Source of the DNA: Porticoccus hydrocarbonoclasticus MCTG13d
GTDB lineage: Bacteria > Pseudomonadota > Gammaproteobacteria > Pseudomonadales > Porticoccaceae
NCBI RefSeq assembly: GCF_000744735.1
Contig: NZ_JQMM01000001.1
Span: 372,001-436,000, forward strand
Reading direction: 5' to 3'
Length of the DNA stretch: 64,000 nucleotides
The position numbers and the translations under genes were made by a program. Positions 46,719 to 57,465 of this stretch are shown here, one piece after another; position 1 is the stretch's first letter; each line of letters begins with the position of its first letter. The notes under the pieces were generated by a model. That model saw nothing but the letters and a program-made list of their open reading frames with translations, did not search any database and was not told the origin of the DNA.

Positions 46719-49700
46719 TTACTCGTTTTCCAACTCGATGTTGATAGCAAGCGAGCGTATTTCCTTAACCAACACGTTGAAGGATTCCGGCATGCCGGGC
46801 TCCATGCTGTGATCGCCATCCACAATGTTTTTATACATTTTGGTACGACCATTCACATCATCGGACTTGACTGTGAGCATTTCCTGCAAGGTATAGGCAG
46901 CGCCATATGCCTCGAGCGCCCACACCTCCATTTCACCAAAGCGCTGGCCCCCAAACTGGGCTTTACCGCCCAGTGGCTGCTGGGTGACCAGACTGTAGGA
47001 CCCCGTTGAGCGGGCATGCATTTTGTCATCTACCAAGTGATTCAGTTTCAGCATGTACATATAACCGACGGTTACAGGTCGCTCAAACTGATCACCGGAA
47101 CGTCCGTCATAGAGCGTCATTTGCCCGCTTTCCGGCAGATCGGCCAGAGCCAGCAGGGCCTTGATTTCTTCCTCCTGGGCACCATCAAATACGGGCGTCG
47201 CCATCGGCACACCTTTGCGCAGGTTGTTGGCCAGCTCACCTATTTCCTTATCTGAAAGCGTATTCAACTCGACCGGACTGGTACCGAGACCCACGTCGTA
47301 GATCTGCTGCAGGAACTTGCGAATCTCGACAGTTTTCTGCTGAGCCTGGATCATACGATCGATTTTCTCACCCAGCCCCTTGGCGGCGAGCCCCATGTGG
47401 GTCTCAAGGATCTGGCCAACATTCATCCTTGACGGCACGCCAAGTGGGTTCAAAACCACGTCGACAGGCACGCCGTTTTCGTCAAAAGGCATATCTTCGA
47501 CGGGCATGATCACGGAGATAACACCCTTGTTACCGTGACGGCCCGCCATTTTATCGCCAGGCTGAATGCGACGCTTGACGGCCAGATAAACCTTGACAGT
47601 TTTCAGCACACCGGGAGCAAGATCATCACCACTTTGCAGCTTGCTCTTTTTATCCTGATAACGCTCATCAAGTATTTTGCGGCGCTCGGTCAACAGCTCC
47701 TCTGCCCTGGCAACCTGTTCGTTCAGAGCGTCTTCGTTCATCCGCAACTTGAACCATTCTTCACTGGTATAAGCAGCGACGATTTCTTCCGTCAGCTTGT
47801 CGCCTTTTTTGAGACCGGGAGCCTTAACCACAGGCTGCCCTACCAATGCGGCACTCAACCGTTCAAAAGTGGCATTTTCCATAATGCGATATTCATCATT
47901 CAGGTCCTGACGGAACTGATCCAGTGCAGCCTTCTCGATTTGCAGAGAGCGCTGATCCTTTTCCAACCCGTCACGGGTGAACACCTGTACATCAATCACC
48001 GTACCCTTGGTACTTGAGGGAACTCTCAGGGAGGTGTCTTTCACATCAGAGGCTTTTTCACCAAAGATGGCACGGAGCAACTTCTCCTCCGGCGTCAGCT
48101 GGGTTTCGCCCTTCGGCGTGACCTTGCCCACCAGAATATCGCCGGCCGAAACCTCGGCGCCAATATAGACAATTCCGGACTCATCGAGACGGGACAGCGC
48201 CGCCTCACCGACATTGGGAATGTCGGCAGTAATCTCTTCTGCCCCAAGTTTGGTATCACGCGCAGTACAGGTCAGTTCCTGAATATGAATAGTGGTAAAG
48301 CGATCCTCCTGAACCACCCGTTCTGAAATCAGAATCGAGTCCTCAAAGTTGTAGCCATTCCAGGGCATGAAGGCGATACGCATATTCTGGCCCAACGCCA
48401 GTTCACCCATATCCACAGACGGGCCATCGGCAAGAATATCACCGCGAGCTATAACATCGCCCTGACGGACAATCGGTCTTTGATTGATACAGGTATTCTG
48501 GTTGGAACGGGTGTACTTGGTGAGGTTATAAATATCAACACCAGCATCGCCAGATTCAACTTCATCATCATTGACACGCACAACAATCCGGCTGGCGTCA
48601 ACGTTCTCAATGACACCACCGCGACGACCGACTACACAGACACCGGAGTCCGATGCCACATGGCGCTCAAAACCGGTTCCCACCAGCGGCTTTTCAACCA
48701 CCAGCGTCGGCACTGCCTGACGCTGCATATTGGAACCCATCAATGCGCGGTTGGCATCATCGTGTTCCAAGAACGGAATCAGCGCTGCTGCAACCGACAC
48801 GACCTGCTGGGGAGACACATCCATATAGTGAACATCTTCCGGCGGTTTAACCGTAAATTCACCAATGTGACGAACATTGACAAGCTCATCGTTGAGCTCA
48901 CCTTTCTCATTGACAGAAGCAGAGGCCTGAGCGATAACAAAATTGGATTCGTTAATCGCCGACAGATATTCGATCTGATCAGTCACCTTGCGGTCAATCA
49001 CCTTCCGGTAAGGCGTCTCGAGAAAGCCGTAACTGTTGGTACGAGCATAGGCTGCCAAGGAGTTGATCAAACCAATATTTGGACCCTCGGGCGTTTCAAT
49101 AGGACACACACGGCCATAATGCGTAGGGTGTACGTCACGAACCTCAAAACCGGCGCGCTCCCGGGTAAGACCACCTGGGCCCAATGCCGACACACGACGT
49201 TTGTGGGTAACCTCCGACAACGGGTTGTTCTGGTCCATAAACTGGGACAGTTGACTGGAGCCGAAAAATTCTTTCATCGCAGCAGCGACGGGCTTGGCAT
49301 TGACCAGATCCTGGGGCATCAACCCTTCGGATTCTGCCACAGAGAGGCGCTCTTTGACCGCACGCTCGACACGAACTAGGCCAATGCGGAACTGATTTTC
49401 GGCCATCTCCCCCACTGAACGAATTCGGCGGTTACCCAGGTGATCGATATCATCCACCACACCTTTACCGTTGCGAATGTCGATCAGAACCTTCATCACG
49501 TCGACAATATCTTCGCGGCTCAGGGTACCTTCACCCACTTCCTCTTCACGACCGAGACGACGGTTAAACTTCATCCGCCCTACACCGGACAGATCATAAC
49601 GCTCCAGACTGAAAAACAGATTGTTGAACAGGTTTTCAGCAGATTCCTTGGTCGGCGGTTCGCCGGGACGCATCATCCGGTAAATTTCTACCAGCGCTTC

Positions 49701-50798
49701 AAGCTGGGTACGACTACTGTCACTGCGCAAGGTGTCAGAAACAAATGGACCACAGTCAAGATCATTCGTATAGATCGTCTCAACCGACTTCAGTCCGGCT
49801 TCGCGCAACTTATCGAGGGCTTCCTGGGTAATTTCAGTATTACACTCAAGCAACAGCTCTCCAGTGTTTGGATCCACCAGATCTTTTGCGAGAGGACGAC
49901 CGTAAAGGTAGTCGGTGGGCACCTCGAGCTTGCTGACATTCTCTTTTTCCAACTCACGAATATGGCGCGCCGTGATCCGACGCCCCTCTTCAACAATAAC
50001 CTTGCCGCCCTTGCCCTTGATATCAAATGCGGCGATATCGCCCCGCAGACGGGAGGGAACCAGATCCAGTGAGTAACTGCCGTCTTTAGCCAGGTTGAAT
50101 GTGCTGGTTTCAAAAAACATTCCCAGCATTTCTTCTGAGCTGAACCCAAGCGCACGCAACAGGATAGTTGCCGGCAATTTACGGCGCCGGTCAATACGCA
50201 CAAACACCAGGTCTTTCGGATCAAACTCGAAATCCAGCCAGGAACCACGGTAGGGAATAATCCGTGCGGAATACAGCAGCTTGCCGGAGGAGTGGGTTTT
50301 ACCCTTATCGTGATCGAAAAACACGCCTGGCGAGCGGTGTAGCTGGGAAACAATAACCCGCTCGGTACCATTGATGATAAAGGTACCGTTATCTGTCATC
50401 AGGGGAATTTCCCCCATATAGACTTCCTGCTCTTTAATATCCTTGATTGCCTTGTTGGCAGACTCCTTGTCATAAATAACCAGACGCACACGAACTCTGA
50501 GCGGCACAGCGAAGGTAACACTGCGTAGCTTACACTCCTCTTCATCGAAGGATGGCTTGCCCAGCACGTAGTCAACATACTCGAGACTCGCATTACCTGA
50601 GTAGCTCACAATCGGAAAGACAGAATTAAATGCAGCATGCAGACCGGCATCCATCCGTTGCTCAACGGGAACACCTTTCTGTGTAAAATTTCGGTAGGAG
50701 TCGAGCTGAATCGCAAGAAGGAAAGGCAGGTCCATTACCTGTGGCAATTTGCCAAAATCCTTGCGAATACGTTTTTTCTCAGTGTACGAGTAAGCCAT
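46719..50798 (-). CDS. rpoB: RNA polymerase beta subunit
   Basis: 1359 residues from '[19 protein letters not shown]', preceded by GGGGAAT. The rifampicin region is of susceptible type ('[20 protein letters not shown]' then '[10 protein letters not shown]'). The C-terminal '[20 protein letters not shown]' is standard. Two Met codons stand together at the start; the frame continues 15 codons further upstream without a better site. Confidence 0.98.
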   Translation of the reverse strand: MAYSYTEKKRIRKDFGKLPQVMDLPFLLAIQLDSYRNFTQKGVPVEQRMDAGLHAAFNSVFPIVSYSGNASLEYVDYVLGKPSFDEEECKLRSVTFAVPLRVRVRLVIYDKESANKAIKDIKEQEVYMGEIPLMTDNGTFIINGTERVIVSQLHRSPGVFFDHDKGKTHSSGKLLYSARIIPYRGSWLDFEFDPKDLVFVRIDRRRKLPATILLRALGFSSEEMLGMFFETSTFNLAKDGSYSLDLVPSRLRGDIAAFDIKGKGGKVIVEEGRRITARHIRELEKENVSKLEVPTDYLYGRPLAKDLVDPNTGELLLECNTEITQEALDKLREAGLKSVETIYTNDLDCGPFVSDTLRSDSSRTQLEALVEIYRMMRPGEPPTKESAENLFNNLFFSLERYDLSGVGRMKFNRRLGREEEVGEGTLSREDIVDVMKVLIDIRNGKGVVDDIDHLGNRRIRSVGEMAENQFRIGLVRVERAVKERLSVAESEGLMPQDLVNAKPVAAAMKEFFGSSQLSQFMDQNNPLSEVTHKRRVSALGPGGLTRERAGFEVRDVHPTHYGRVCPIETPEGPNIGLINSLAAYARTNSYGFLETPYRKVIDRKVTDQIEYLSAINESNFVIAQASASVNEKGELNDELVNVRHIGEFTVKPPEDVHYMDVSPQQVVSVAAALIPFLEHDDANRALMGSNMQRQAVPTLVVEKPLVGTGFERHVASDSGVCVVGRRGGVIENVDASRIVVRVNDDEVESGDAGVDIYNLTKYTRSNQNTCINQRPIVRQGDVIARGDILADGPSVDMGELALGQNMRIAFMPWNGYNFEDSILISERVVQEDRFTTIHIQELTCTARDTKLGAEEITADIPNVGEAALSRLDESGIVYIGAEVSAGDILVGKVTPKGETQLTPEEKLLRAIFGEKASDVKDTSLRVPSSTKGTVIDVQVFTRDGLEKDQRSLQIEKAALDQFRQDLNDEYRIMENATFERLSAALVGQPVVKAPGLKKGDKLTEEIVAAYTSEEWFKLRMNEDALNEQVARAEELLTERRKILDERYQDKKSKLQSGDDLAPGVLKTVKVYLAVKRRIQPGDKMAGRHGNKGVISVIMPVEDMPFDENGVPVDVVLNPLGVPSRMNVGQILETHMGLAAKGLGEKIDRMIQAQQKTVEIRKFLQQIYDVGLGTSPVELNTLSDKEIGELANNLRKGVPMATPVFDGAQEEEIKALLALADLPESGQMTLYDGRSGDQFERPVTVGYMYMLKLNHLVDDKMHARSTGSYSLVTQQPLGGKAQFGGQRFGEMEVWALEAYGAAYTLQEMLTVKSDDVNGRTKMYKNIVDGDHSMEPGMPESFNVLVKEIRSLAINIELENE

Positions 50799-50864
50799 CA
50801 TATTCCCCAGCACGTTCACTTGGTCCAATCGACCATCCAGCATTGCCCGGCTTTGCAGCCGTCC

Positions 50865-50945
50865 GGCCTTTTAACAAAAAGGCCTTGTCGATCCCGCTTT
50901 AGGCATCTGCCATAAGCAGGAAAAGGCCGGAGGGCGAAATCGCCC
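50865..50945 (-). promoter_or_regulatory. Hairpin-rich rplL-rpoB spacer
   Basis: Two perfect hairpins lie in the 201-base gap: an 8-bp stem GGCCTTTT/AAAAGGCC at 50865-50884 and a 6-bp stem GGGCGA/TCGCCC at 50932-50945, the latter followed downstream by CTCCGGCCTTTTCC. In E. coli the equivalent spacer holds an attenuator and an RNase III site that set the L12-to-beta ratio. That role is inferred here. Confidence 0.5.
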
Positions 50946-50999
50946 ACCAGCCTGTGCCTGATAGATTATCAGACAACCAGCGCGTCAAACCCGTAGAAC

Positions 51000-51377
51000 T
51001 TACTTAAGTTCGACAGTTGCGCCAGCCTCTTCCAGTTCTTTCACGGCTGCGTCTGCATCCGCTTTGGAAACGCCTTCTTTAATAGCGGAGGGCGCACCGT
51101 CAACCAGGTCTTTGGCTTCTTTCAGCCCCAGACCAGTCAGGCTGCGAACAACCTTGATCACGTTGACTTTCTTCTCGCCTGCGGCGTTCAGAATAACGTC
51201 AAACTCGGTTTTCTCCTCGACTTCCGCAGCAGCCGCGGCAGCCGGTGCAGCAGCAACTGAAACAGCAGCAGCGGCAGATACACCAAATTTTTCTTCCATA
51301 GCTGATACGAGTTCCACAACGTCCATGACGCTCATTTCAGCAATTGCGTTCAAAATGTCATCTTTTGATAGAGCCAT
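51000..51377 (-). CDS. rplL: 50S ribosomal protein L7/L12
   Basis: 125 residues. The N-terminal dimer domain, an alanine-rich hinge ('[20 protein letters not shown]') and the C-terminal factor-binding domain with '[20 protein letters not shown]' are standard. It forms the ribosomal stalk with L10. Confidence 0.98.
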   Translation of the reverse strand: MALSKDDILNAIAEMSVMDVVELVSAMEEKFGVSAAAAVSVAAAPAAAAAAEVEEKTEFDVILNAAGEKKVNVIKVVRSLTGLGLKEAKDLVDGAPSAIKEGVSKADADAAVKELEEAGATVELK

Positions 51378-51425
51378 GACTCAATCTCCTGATAAAAAGT
51401 AAATTAAAGTAAACGATGTCGCCGA

Positions 51426-51956
51426 TTAAGCAGCTTCCTGCTTTTGATCGCGAACAGCCGCTACAACACGTGTCACTTTGGTGGGGACTTCGTTGAACGT
51501 GCGAGCCAGTTTGGTAACTGGAGCAATCATTACGCTGACCAGCATTCCCAGAGCTTGCTCTCGGGTCGGCAGGGTAGCCAGAACGTCAACTTGTTCCTTA
51601 CTCAACAGTTGTCCACTGACGGACAGCGCCTTGATCTCAAATTTGTCATTGGTCTTGGCAAATTCTTTGAACAGGCGAGCGGCAGCACCCGGATCCTCCA
51701 TAGAGAAACCGAACAGTGACGGACCAGTCAGCACATCAGTCACGCATTCAAAATCCGTACCCTGAAATGCACGCTTCGCAAGTGTGTTGCGAATGACACG
51801 CAGGTCGATATTTTGTTCGCGAGCCTTCGCGCGGAGCTCAGTCATGTTCGTCACGTTGACGCCGCGAGCGTCAGCGATTACCAGTGACAATGCATTGCCA
51901 GCAGTCTCGTTAACTAGAGCGACGATCGCTTTTTTGTTTTCGAGATTCAATGCCAC
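51426..51956 (-). CDS. rplJ: 50S ribosomal protein L10
   Basis: 176 residues, 'MALNLENKKAIVALVNETAG'. The start codon is GTG with AGGAG upstream. L10 anchors the L12 stalk and, complexed with L12, binds its own leader to repress rplJL. Confidence 0.97.
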   Translation of the reverse strand: MALNLENKKAIVALVNETAGNALSLVIADARGVNVTNMTELRAKAREQNIDLRVIRNTLAKRAFQGTDFECVTDVLTGPSLFGFSMEDPGAAARLFKEFAKTNDKFEIKALSVSGQLLSKEQVDVLATLPTREQALGMLVSVMIAPVTKLARTFNEVPTKVTRVVAAVRDQKQEAA

Positions 51957-51974
51957 GAGATTATCTCCTGGATT

Positions 51975-52200
51975 TAATAGATCACCCCCGGGGGGAGCTC
52001 TCTACTGGTTTAAGCATCGATAAAATTACTATCGATACCGTTTCGGTGATCAAATCCAGCCAAAATATACTGAACCGGGTCACACCGTCTGCGTAGGCGT
52101 TTTTTTCAACGACGGTTACAGGAACCTGAAAATCACATTAGACCCCAAGGGGCACCTACGGTCTTTGACGGCCCGGGCGCGCCCAATAAAGCTCGCCACC
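51975..52200 (-). promoter_or_regulatory. L10-type leader upstream of rplJ
   Basis: The 288-base gap between rplA and rplJ has two sequence blocks typical of the gammaproteobacterial L10 leader: AAGACCGTAGG at 52155-52165 and GCCTACGCAGACGGTGTG at 52081-52098, whose CCGTAGG and CCTACGC parts can pair. This fits the known autogenous control of rplJL by L10-L12. Boundaries are approximate; I see no convincing separate promoter. Confidence 0.7.
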
Positions 52201-52244
52201 CAGACCCCAAAGTTATTTAGGGGCTTGTATACTGCCCCCCGTCA

Positions 52245-52940
52245 TCAAGCCTCCAGAGAGGCCTGATCAATAATCAATCCTGGCCCCATAGTGCTGGAGA
52301 TTGTTACTTTCTTCACATAGATGCCTTTGGCAGAAGCTGGCTTGATCTTTTTCAAATCGGCAATCAATGCTTCAAGGTTCTGCTTCAATGCACCAGCCTC
52401 AAAAGACAAGCTGCCAATGCCACCATGAATAATGCCGTTTTTGTCAGCACGGAAACGCACCTGCCCGGCTTTGGCATTTTTTACTGCAGTCACCACATCG
52501 GGGGTCACTGTGCCAGTTTTTGGATTAGGCATCAGGCCGCGGGGACCGAGCACCTGACCAAGCTGACCAACCACCCGCATTGCCGCAGGGTCTGCAATCA
52601 CAACATCAAAATCCATATTACCGGCTTTGATCTGCTCAGCCAGGTCCTCCATTCCGACCAGATCGGCGCCGGCAGCCCTGGCCGCTTCGGCAGAATCACC
52701 TTGGGTAAATACCGCCACACGTACGGTCTTGCCCGTGCCGTTAGGCAACGTGGTTGCACCGCGTACTGCCTGATCGGATTTACGGGGATCAATTCCCAGA
52801 TTTACAGCCACATCAACGGTTTCAGTAAATTTGACGCTGGAGAATTCTTTCAGCAATGCAATGGCTTCACTGATGGGATACAGCTTACCAACTTGCACTT
52901 TTTCCTGGATCGCACGAACACGCTTGGACGGCTTAGCCAT
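52245..52940 (-). CDS. rplA: 50S ribosomal protein L1
   Basis: 231 residues. '[20 protein letters not shown]', '[15 protein letters not shown]' and the final '[18 protein letters not shown]' are standard. L1 forms the mobile stalk at the E site and in relatives represses rplKA. It begins at the base next to the rplK stop. Confidence 0.98.
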   Translation of the reverse strand: MAKPSKRVRAIQEKVQVGKLYPISEAIALLKEFSSVKFTETVDVAVNLGIDPRKSDQAVRGATTLPNGTGKTVRVAVFTQGDSAEAARAAGADLVGMEDLAEQIKAGNMDFDVVIADPAAMRVVGQLGQVLGPRGLMPNPKTGTVTPDVVTAVKNAKAGQVRFRADKNGIIHGGIGSLSFEAGALKQNLEALIADLKKIKPASAKGIYVKKVTISSTMGPGLIIDQASLEA

Positions 52941-53372
52941 TTACACACCCTCCACATCAAGACCCATTGCACGAGCGGAGCCGGCAATGGTTCGAACAGC
53001 AGCATCCATATCAGCTGCGGTGAGATCAGCCATTTTGGTATTGGCAATCTCTTCCAACTGAGCACGCGTCACTTTGCCCACTTTGACTGTATTGGGCCGA
53101 CCACTACCACTTTTGATACCCGCTGCTTTTTTCAGCAAAAAAGATGCTGGTGGGGTTTTCATGGTAAACGTGAAGCTGCGATCACTATAAACAGTAATTA
53201 CGACAGGCACCGGGGCACCGGGCTCCATTCCCTGAGTCTGGGCGTTGAATGCCTTGCAGAACTCCATAATGTTAACGCCGCGCTGACCCAGCGCAGGACC
53301 TACCGGCGGGCTGGGGTTAGCTTGTCCAGCGGCCACCTGAAGCTTGATGTAAGCATCAATTTTCTTTGCCAT
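52941..53372 (-). CDS. rplK: 50S ribosomal protein L11
   Basis: 143 residues. The N-terminal '[20 protein letters not shown]' with the proline-rich helix that interacts with RelA and the thiostrepton site is intact. It is the first gene of the L11 group, 102 bases after nusG. Confidence 0.98.
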   Translation of the reverse strand: MAKKIDAYIKLQVAAGQANPSPPVGPALGQRGVNIMEFCKAFNAQTQGMEPGAPVPVVITVYSDRSFTFTMKTPPASFLLKKAAGIKSGSGRPNTVKVGKVTRAQLEEIANTKMADLTAADMDAAVRTIAGSARAMGLDVEGV

Positions 53373-53474
53373 CTTGGTTTCTCCTCTAATGGGTATTAAC
53401 GCCTCAGGACTTTGACGTCCGTCACTGGCTCCCCGTCACCACCCCCCATGGGAAGCGACAATACAATTATTGCT

Positions 53475-54002
53475 TCAGGCTTTTTCCACCTGGGTAAACT
53501 CCAGCTCAACCGGTGTGGAACGACCAAAAATCGATACCGAAACCCTCAGTCGACTCTTATCGTAGTTAACCTCTTCCACAACACCATTGAAATCGTTAAA
53601 CGGCCCATCAGTTACCCTGACAACCTCACCGGCTTCGAACACGGTTTTTGGTCTCGGCTTATCTTCCGAATCCTGCACGCGCTGCAGGATCATTTCTGCT
53701 TCTTTGTCCGTGATAGGTGCGGGCTTGTCTGCCTTACCACCAATGAAGCCCATAACTCTGGGCGTTTCTTTCACCAAGTGCCAGGTATCATCACCGAGTT
53801 CCATCTGCACCAGCACATATCCCGGGAAAAATTTTCGTTCACTTTTGCGTTTTTGACCGCCCCTAATCTCCACCACCTCTTCAGTGGGAACCAGGATTTC
53901 GCCAAAACGATCTTCCATACCATACAGAGCCACACGCTCTCTCAGAGCAGCGGCAACTTTCTTTTCGTAGCCTGAATAGGCGTGAACGACATACCAGCGC
54001 AT
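53475..54002 (-). CDS. nusG: Transcription termination/antitermination factor NusG
   Basis: 175 residues. The N-terminal NGN domain ('[20 protein letters not shown]', '[12 protein letters not shown]') and the C-terminal KOW domain ('[20 protein letters not shown]') are both present. NusG couples RNA polymerase to Rho and to S10 on the ribosome. It is 9 bases after secE. Confidence 0.98.
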   Translation of the reverse strand: MRWYVVHAYSGYEKKVAAALRERVALYGMEDRFGEILVPTEEVVEIRGGQKRKSERKFFPGYVLVQMELGDDTWHLVKETPRVMGFIGGKADKPAPITDKEAEMILQRVQDSEDKPRPKTVFEAGEVVRVTDGPFNDFNGVVEEVNYDKSRLRVSVSIFGRSTPVELEFTQVEKA

Positions 54003-54011
54003 CTGAACCTC

Positions 54012-54380
54012 TTAGCCAATAACCATTGTGGCGAGCCAACCGAATAGTGTGTCGAGACCCCAGAGAATCAGCGACATCACGAGCACCACCACAACCACCA
54101 TCAGGGTTGTTTGATTACGCTCCTGCCGTGTTGGCCAGACCACCCGACGCGCTTCCGTGTAGGCACCGCGCAACAGGGTAATAAAACCGTCACCTTTACG
54201 GGTTTGCAGTGCAACAAAGCCAGCCACCAAGGCTACTGCCAGTATCGCTATAACCCGATATAACAGCGACTCTGTTGCAAAATAATAGTTGCCGTAGATA
54301 GCGGCGCTGACCAGCAGCACGACAAGCAGCCATTTGAGGCCATCTAATCGATACTGCTTTTCTTCCGTTGCCGAACTCAT
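54012..54380 (-). CDS. secE: Protein translocase subunit SecE
   Basis: 122 residues with three membrane helices, as in gammaproteobacteria. The amphipathic 'YTEARRVVWPTRQERNQTTL' followed by the last helix is the conserved SecE core that clamps SecY. Confidence 0.96.
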   Translation of the reverse strand: MSSATEEKQYRLDGLKWLLVVLLVSAAIYGNYYFATESLLYRVIAILAVALVAGFVALQTRKGDGFITLLRGAYTEARRVVWPTRQERNQTTLMVVVVVLVMSLILWGLDTLFGWLATMVIG

Positions 54381-54441
54381 TCTCGGATAGCACCCCTACT
54401 GACCGGGCCCGCCTTTTGCAGAGGGCACACAGGATTAAGAT

Positions 54442-54517
54442 TGGCAGGCCAGGAGGGACTCGAACCCCCAACAGCCGGTTTTGGAGACCGGTGCTCTACC
54501 AATTGAACTACTGGCCT
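54442..54517 (-). tRNA. trpT: tRNA-Trp (CCA anticodon)
   Basis: 76 nt including the encoded CCA. The acceptor pairs AGGCCAG with CTGGCCT, the anticodon stem-loop reads CCGGTCTCCAAAACCGG with anticodon CCA, and the T loop is GGTTCGAGTCC. It lies between tuf copy 2 and secE. Confidence 0.97.
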
Positions 54518-54607
54518 GTCGCGTCACCTTAAAACAAAACTAACTTGACCATGGGGCTGAAACTGCGAAAACGCACTTCAACCACAGGGTTCATTCAAAA
54601 AACACCA

Positions 54608-55834
54608 TTACTCAATAATTTTAGCGACCACGCCGGCACCGACCGTGCGGCCACCTTCACGAATCGCAAAGCGCAACCCGTCTTCCATCGCAATCGGCGC
54701 AATCAGCGTCACTGTCATCTGGACGTTATCTCCAGGCATAACCATTTCCACACCCTCAGGCAGCTCACAGGCGCCTGTCACATCCGTGGTACGGAAGTAG
54801 AACTGCGGACGGTAGCCCTTGAAGAACGGCGTGTGACGCCCTCCCTCGTCCTTGGACAGCACGTAAACCTCTGCCTCAAACTTGGTATGCGGCTTGATGC
54901 TGCCCGGCTTACACAAGACCTGACCGCGCTCAACGTCATCACGCTTCGTTCCGCGAAGCAGAACACCTACGTTCTCACCAGCACGACCTTCGTCCAGCAG
55001 CTTCCGGAACATCTCAACACCGGTGCAGACTGTCTTGGTGGTATCCCGGATACCCACAATCTCGATCTCTTCGCCCACTTTGACAACACCGCGCTCAACG
55101 CGACCCGTCACCACTGTGCCACGCCCAGAGATCGAAAATACGTCTTCGATCGGCATCAGGAACGGCTGGTCAATCGCACGCTCCGGCTCAGGAATATAGG
55201 CATCCAGCGCCTCGACCAGCTTGCGGACCGCCGTGGTACCCAGCTCGTTGTCGTCTTCACCGTTCAGCGCCATCAGGGCTGAACCGGCAATAATAGGGGT
55301 ATCGTCACCCGGGAAGTCATAGGCATCCAGCAGCTCACGGAGCTCCATTTCAACCAGTTCGATCATCTCATTGTATTCTTCAGAGCCAACACCACCGCAA
55401 TCTTCTGCCAGCAGGTCCGCCTTGTTCAGAAACACCACAACGTAAGGAACACCCACCTGACGGGACAGCAGGATATGCTCCCGGGTTTGCGGCATCGGGC
55501 CATCCGTCGCGCCACACACCAGAATCGCACCATCCATCTGTGCAGCACCGGTGATCATGTTCTTCACATAGTCGGCGTGACCCGGGCAGTCAACGTGTGC
55601 GTAGTGACGGCTCGGAGAATCGTATTCAACATGGGATGTCGCAATCGTGATACCGCGCTCGCGCTCTTCCGGCGCATTATCAATACCATCAAAGGCCATC
55701 GCCGAGCCACTGCCCCAAGTTTCGAAACAAACCCGCGTCAGCGCCGCTGTCAGGGTCGTCTTACCGTGGTCAACGTGGCCAATCGTGCCAACGTTTACGT
55801 GGGGCTTGTTACGTTCAAACTTTGCTTTTGACAT
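54608..55834 (-). CDS. tufB: Elongation factor Tu, copy 2 (tRNA-tufB operon)
   Basis: 408 residues from '[19 protein letters not shown]'. Motifs and the insert after NKAD are as in copy 1. Nucleotide identity with copy 1 appears complete from codon 3 to one base past the stop, and the flanks are unrelated. It follows four tRNA genes, as in the E. coli thrU-tyrU-glyT-thrT-tufB operon. Confidence 0.98.
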   Translation of the reverse strand: MSKAKFERNKPHVNVGTIGHVDHGKTTLTAALTRVCFETWGSGSAMAFDGIDNAPEERERGITIATSHVEYDSPSRHYAHVDCPGHADYVKNMITGAAQMDGAILVCGATDGPMPQTREHILLSRQVGVPYVVVFLNKADLLAEDCGGVGSEEYNEMIELVEMELRELLDAYDFPGDDTPIIAGSALMALNGEDDNELGTTAVRKLVEALDAYIPEPERAIDQPFLMPIEDVFSISGRGTVVTGRVERGVVKVGEEIEIVGIRDTTKTVCTGVEMFRKLLDEGRAGENVGVLLRGTKRDDVERGQVLCKPGSIKPHTKFEAEVYVLSKDEGGRHTPFFKGYRPQFYFRTTDVTGACELPEGVEMVMPGDNVQMTVTLIAPIAMEDGLRFAIREGGRTVGAGVVAKIIE

Positions 55835-55903
55835 GACGAGCACTCCTCATTAAAACTGGCACCTGAGATAAAAACACCACGGAGCATACCCGGGGAGAAA
55901 AAC

Positions 55904-55979
<76 letters not shown>

Positions 55980-56001
55980 AAAAACACACCTAGACAGGCA
56001 T

Positions 56002-56075
<74 letters not shown>

Positions 56076-56332
56076 TACGCTTACAACACTCCGTCAAATA
56101 ATAAAGTGTCGATTGACTGCTCAATCGACACCAACCCCGTCAGGGGTAATTACCTTATTCACATTTGCTCGAGAAGATAGACCATTTAACCCTTTAAATA
56201 ATATCCGTCTTCTTTATGCCAACCTGAGATCACTCCTCAACAGCGATTGCCTAGCTGCCGAGGCACAGTGCTATTCGCGCTCCCGGGTAAGGCATATCAG
56301 GCACACCAACCTATCGTGCCTGCTCTAAAATC
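56076..56332 (-). other. 257-base structured spacer inside the tRNA operon
   Basis: This gap between tRNA-Tyr and tRNA-Gly has no open frame of note. It holds a perfect 11-bp hairpin (see the terminator entry), a CCCC/GGGG hairpin at 56135-56146, and a 7-bp CAGGCAC/GTGCCTG stem at 56298-56322. A possible minus-strand promoter is TTGGCA (56217-56222) with TATTTA (56195-56200) at 16 bases. The spacer could encode a small RNA or be a processed trailer. Confidence 0.45.
56097..56131 (-). terminator. Strong hairpin with T-rich tail between tRNA-Tyr and tRNA-Gly
   Basis: An 11-bp perfect stem (GTGTCGATTGA / TCAATCGACAC) with a 4-base loop is followed on the minus strand by TTTATTATTT. It has terminator geometry, but the T-run is interrupted and glyT, thrT and tuf lie downstream, so termination may be partial. 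Confidence 0.55.
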
Positions 56333-56416
56333 TGGTGCAGGGGGGTGGATTCGAACCACCGAAGCTTTCGCGTCAGATTTACAGTCTGATCCCTTTGGCC
56401 GCTCGGGAACCCCTGC
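56333..56416 (-). tRNA. tyrU: tRNA-Tyr (GTA anticodon)
   Basis: 84 nt with CCA and a long variable arm (class II). Acceptor GCAGGGG pairs with CCCCTGC, and the anticodon loop is CTGTAAA (anticodon GTA). Confidence 0.97.
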
Positions 56417-56483
56417 GAAAAAGGCTGGACATTGTCCATGCCATCAGTTTGGCTGTCAAACAGGTCGCCAAAACTGAACTAAT

Positions 56484-56559
56484 TGGAGCTGGCGAGAGGA
56501 GTCGAACCCCCGACCGGCTGATTACAAGTCAGCTGCTCTACCAACTGAGCTACGCCAGC
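56484..56559 (-). tRNA. thrU: tRNA-Thr (TGT anticodon)
   Basis: 76 nt with CCA. Acceptor GCTGGCG pairs with CGCCAGC, and the anticodon loop is CTTGTAA (anticodon TGT). It is the first gene of the tRNA-tufB operon. Confidence 0.97.
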
Positions 56560-56593
56560 TCTATAAAAACCCCGCTATTAAATCGGGAGCGCG

Positions 56594-56622
56594 ATTCTAG
56601 TGAAAGTTGACACTATAATCAA
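56594..56622 (-). promoter_or_regulatory. Sigma70 promoter of the tRNA-tufB operon
   Basis: TTGATT (56617-56622) and TAGAAT (56594-56599) with a 17-base spacer on the minus strand, then the GC-rich discriminator CGCGCTCCCG typical of stringently controlled stable-RNA promoters. Transcription would start about 25-30 bases before tRNA-Thr(TGT). Confidence 0.9.
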
Positions 56623-56708
56623 CCATTGCCGCAATCTGGATGACTGTTTTCCACTTTTAAACCTGTCGTCACATGAGCAGCCCTATTGCCGGGGGATCTG
56701 AAGTCGCC

Positions 56709-57455
56709 TTATTCAATCGGGACCAGATCAACACAAGCCTCATTAATAACCTGTCGTCCAATATTTTTATCTTGCTGATCGAGGACGTCTGCCAGGTCTT
56801 TCGGTATCTGCTGTTCCGAGTACCGGCGCAGCTGCAACCAAAGCTCTTCTCGCGTGCTGACACGGGGAACGATCACCACGGGATACCCCTGATCTGCCAG
56901 CTCCCGCTGATAGTGTTCCATATTGCTTTTATCACTGAATACCCCGAGGGTGATCCCATTTCTGTATTCACCTTCGGCAATCAAAAAACTATCAATCTCC
57001 TTGCTTCGCAAGTCTTTGAGCATCTTGCTGGCTTCCGCTTGAGAGCCGAGAGGCGGGATAATCAACCAATAACCCTCGCTAATTGTGGTGGCCCGCCAAA
57101 CAAGCTCTTCACCATAACGGTAGGGCGACAGCTGCTGATAGAGTTCCTGAGGATTGACATCGACCAGGGGACCGATAAGCAGGCAAAGATTGGATTCTCG
57201 GGCATTATCGAGCGACAAGGCATCTATAGCGGTGCGTGTATGGTTATTATCCGATATCGGCTGCTGGTCAGATGCCTCTTCAGGCCTAGCAGGCACCTCC
57301 CCCACCAACAGGAGCGAGGCATAGTTGTCATTCTCTTGATAGGCCAATCCGGTTTGCACACTATCAAGTTGACCTGCACGAAAGACGGCCCCGTTGTAGA
57401 ACCAATAGCCCGCCACGAAGTTGATTAAAATCAAAACAAAAAACAGCCAGCGCAC
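56709..57455 (-). CDS. Membrane-anchored SPOR-like protein
   Basis: 248 residues starting with GTG. One N-terminal membrane helix (about residues 3-20, 'LFFVLILINFVAGYWFY') is followed by a low-complexity linker and a region (about 110-210) with 'LIIPPLGSQAEASKMLKDLR' and 'GITLGVFSDKSNMEHYQREL'. The second segment resembles SPOR-domain sequence that binds denuded peptidoglycan. Pseudomonads have a similar gene after coaX. The precise role is unknown. It follows coaX by 10 bases. Confidence 0.7.
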   Translation of the reverse strand: MRWLFFVLILINFVAGYWFYNGAVFRAGQLDSVQTGLAYQENDNYASLLLVGEVPARPEEASDQQPISDNNHTRTAIDALSLDNARESNLCLLIGPLVDVNPQELYQQLSPYRYGEELVWRATTISEGYWLIIPPLGSQAEASKMLKDLRSKEIDSFLIAEGEYRNGITLGVFSDKSNMEHYQRELADQGYPVVIVPRVSTREELWLQLRRYSEQQIPKDLADVLDQQDKNIGRQVINEACVDLVPIE

Positions 57456-57465
57456 TGGTCAACGC

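Noticed and set aside
48480..49379. 299-codon + strand frame inside rpoB.
   Set aside because: Composition follows the reverse of a highly expressed gene with few stop-producing codons. No start signal or family.
52425..53399. 324-codon + strand frame over rplA and rplK.
   Set aside because: Antisense to two certain ribosomal genes; no independent support.
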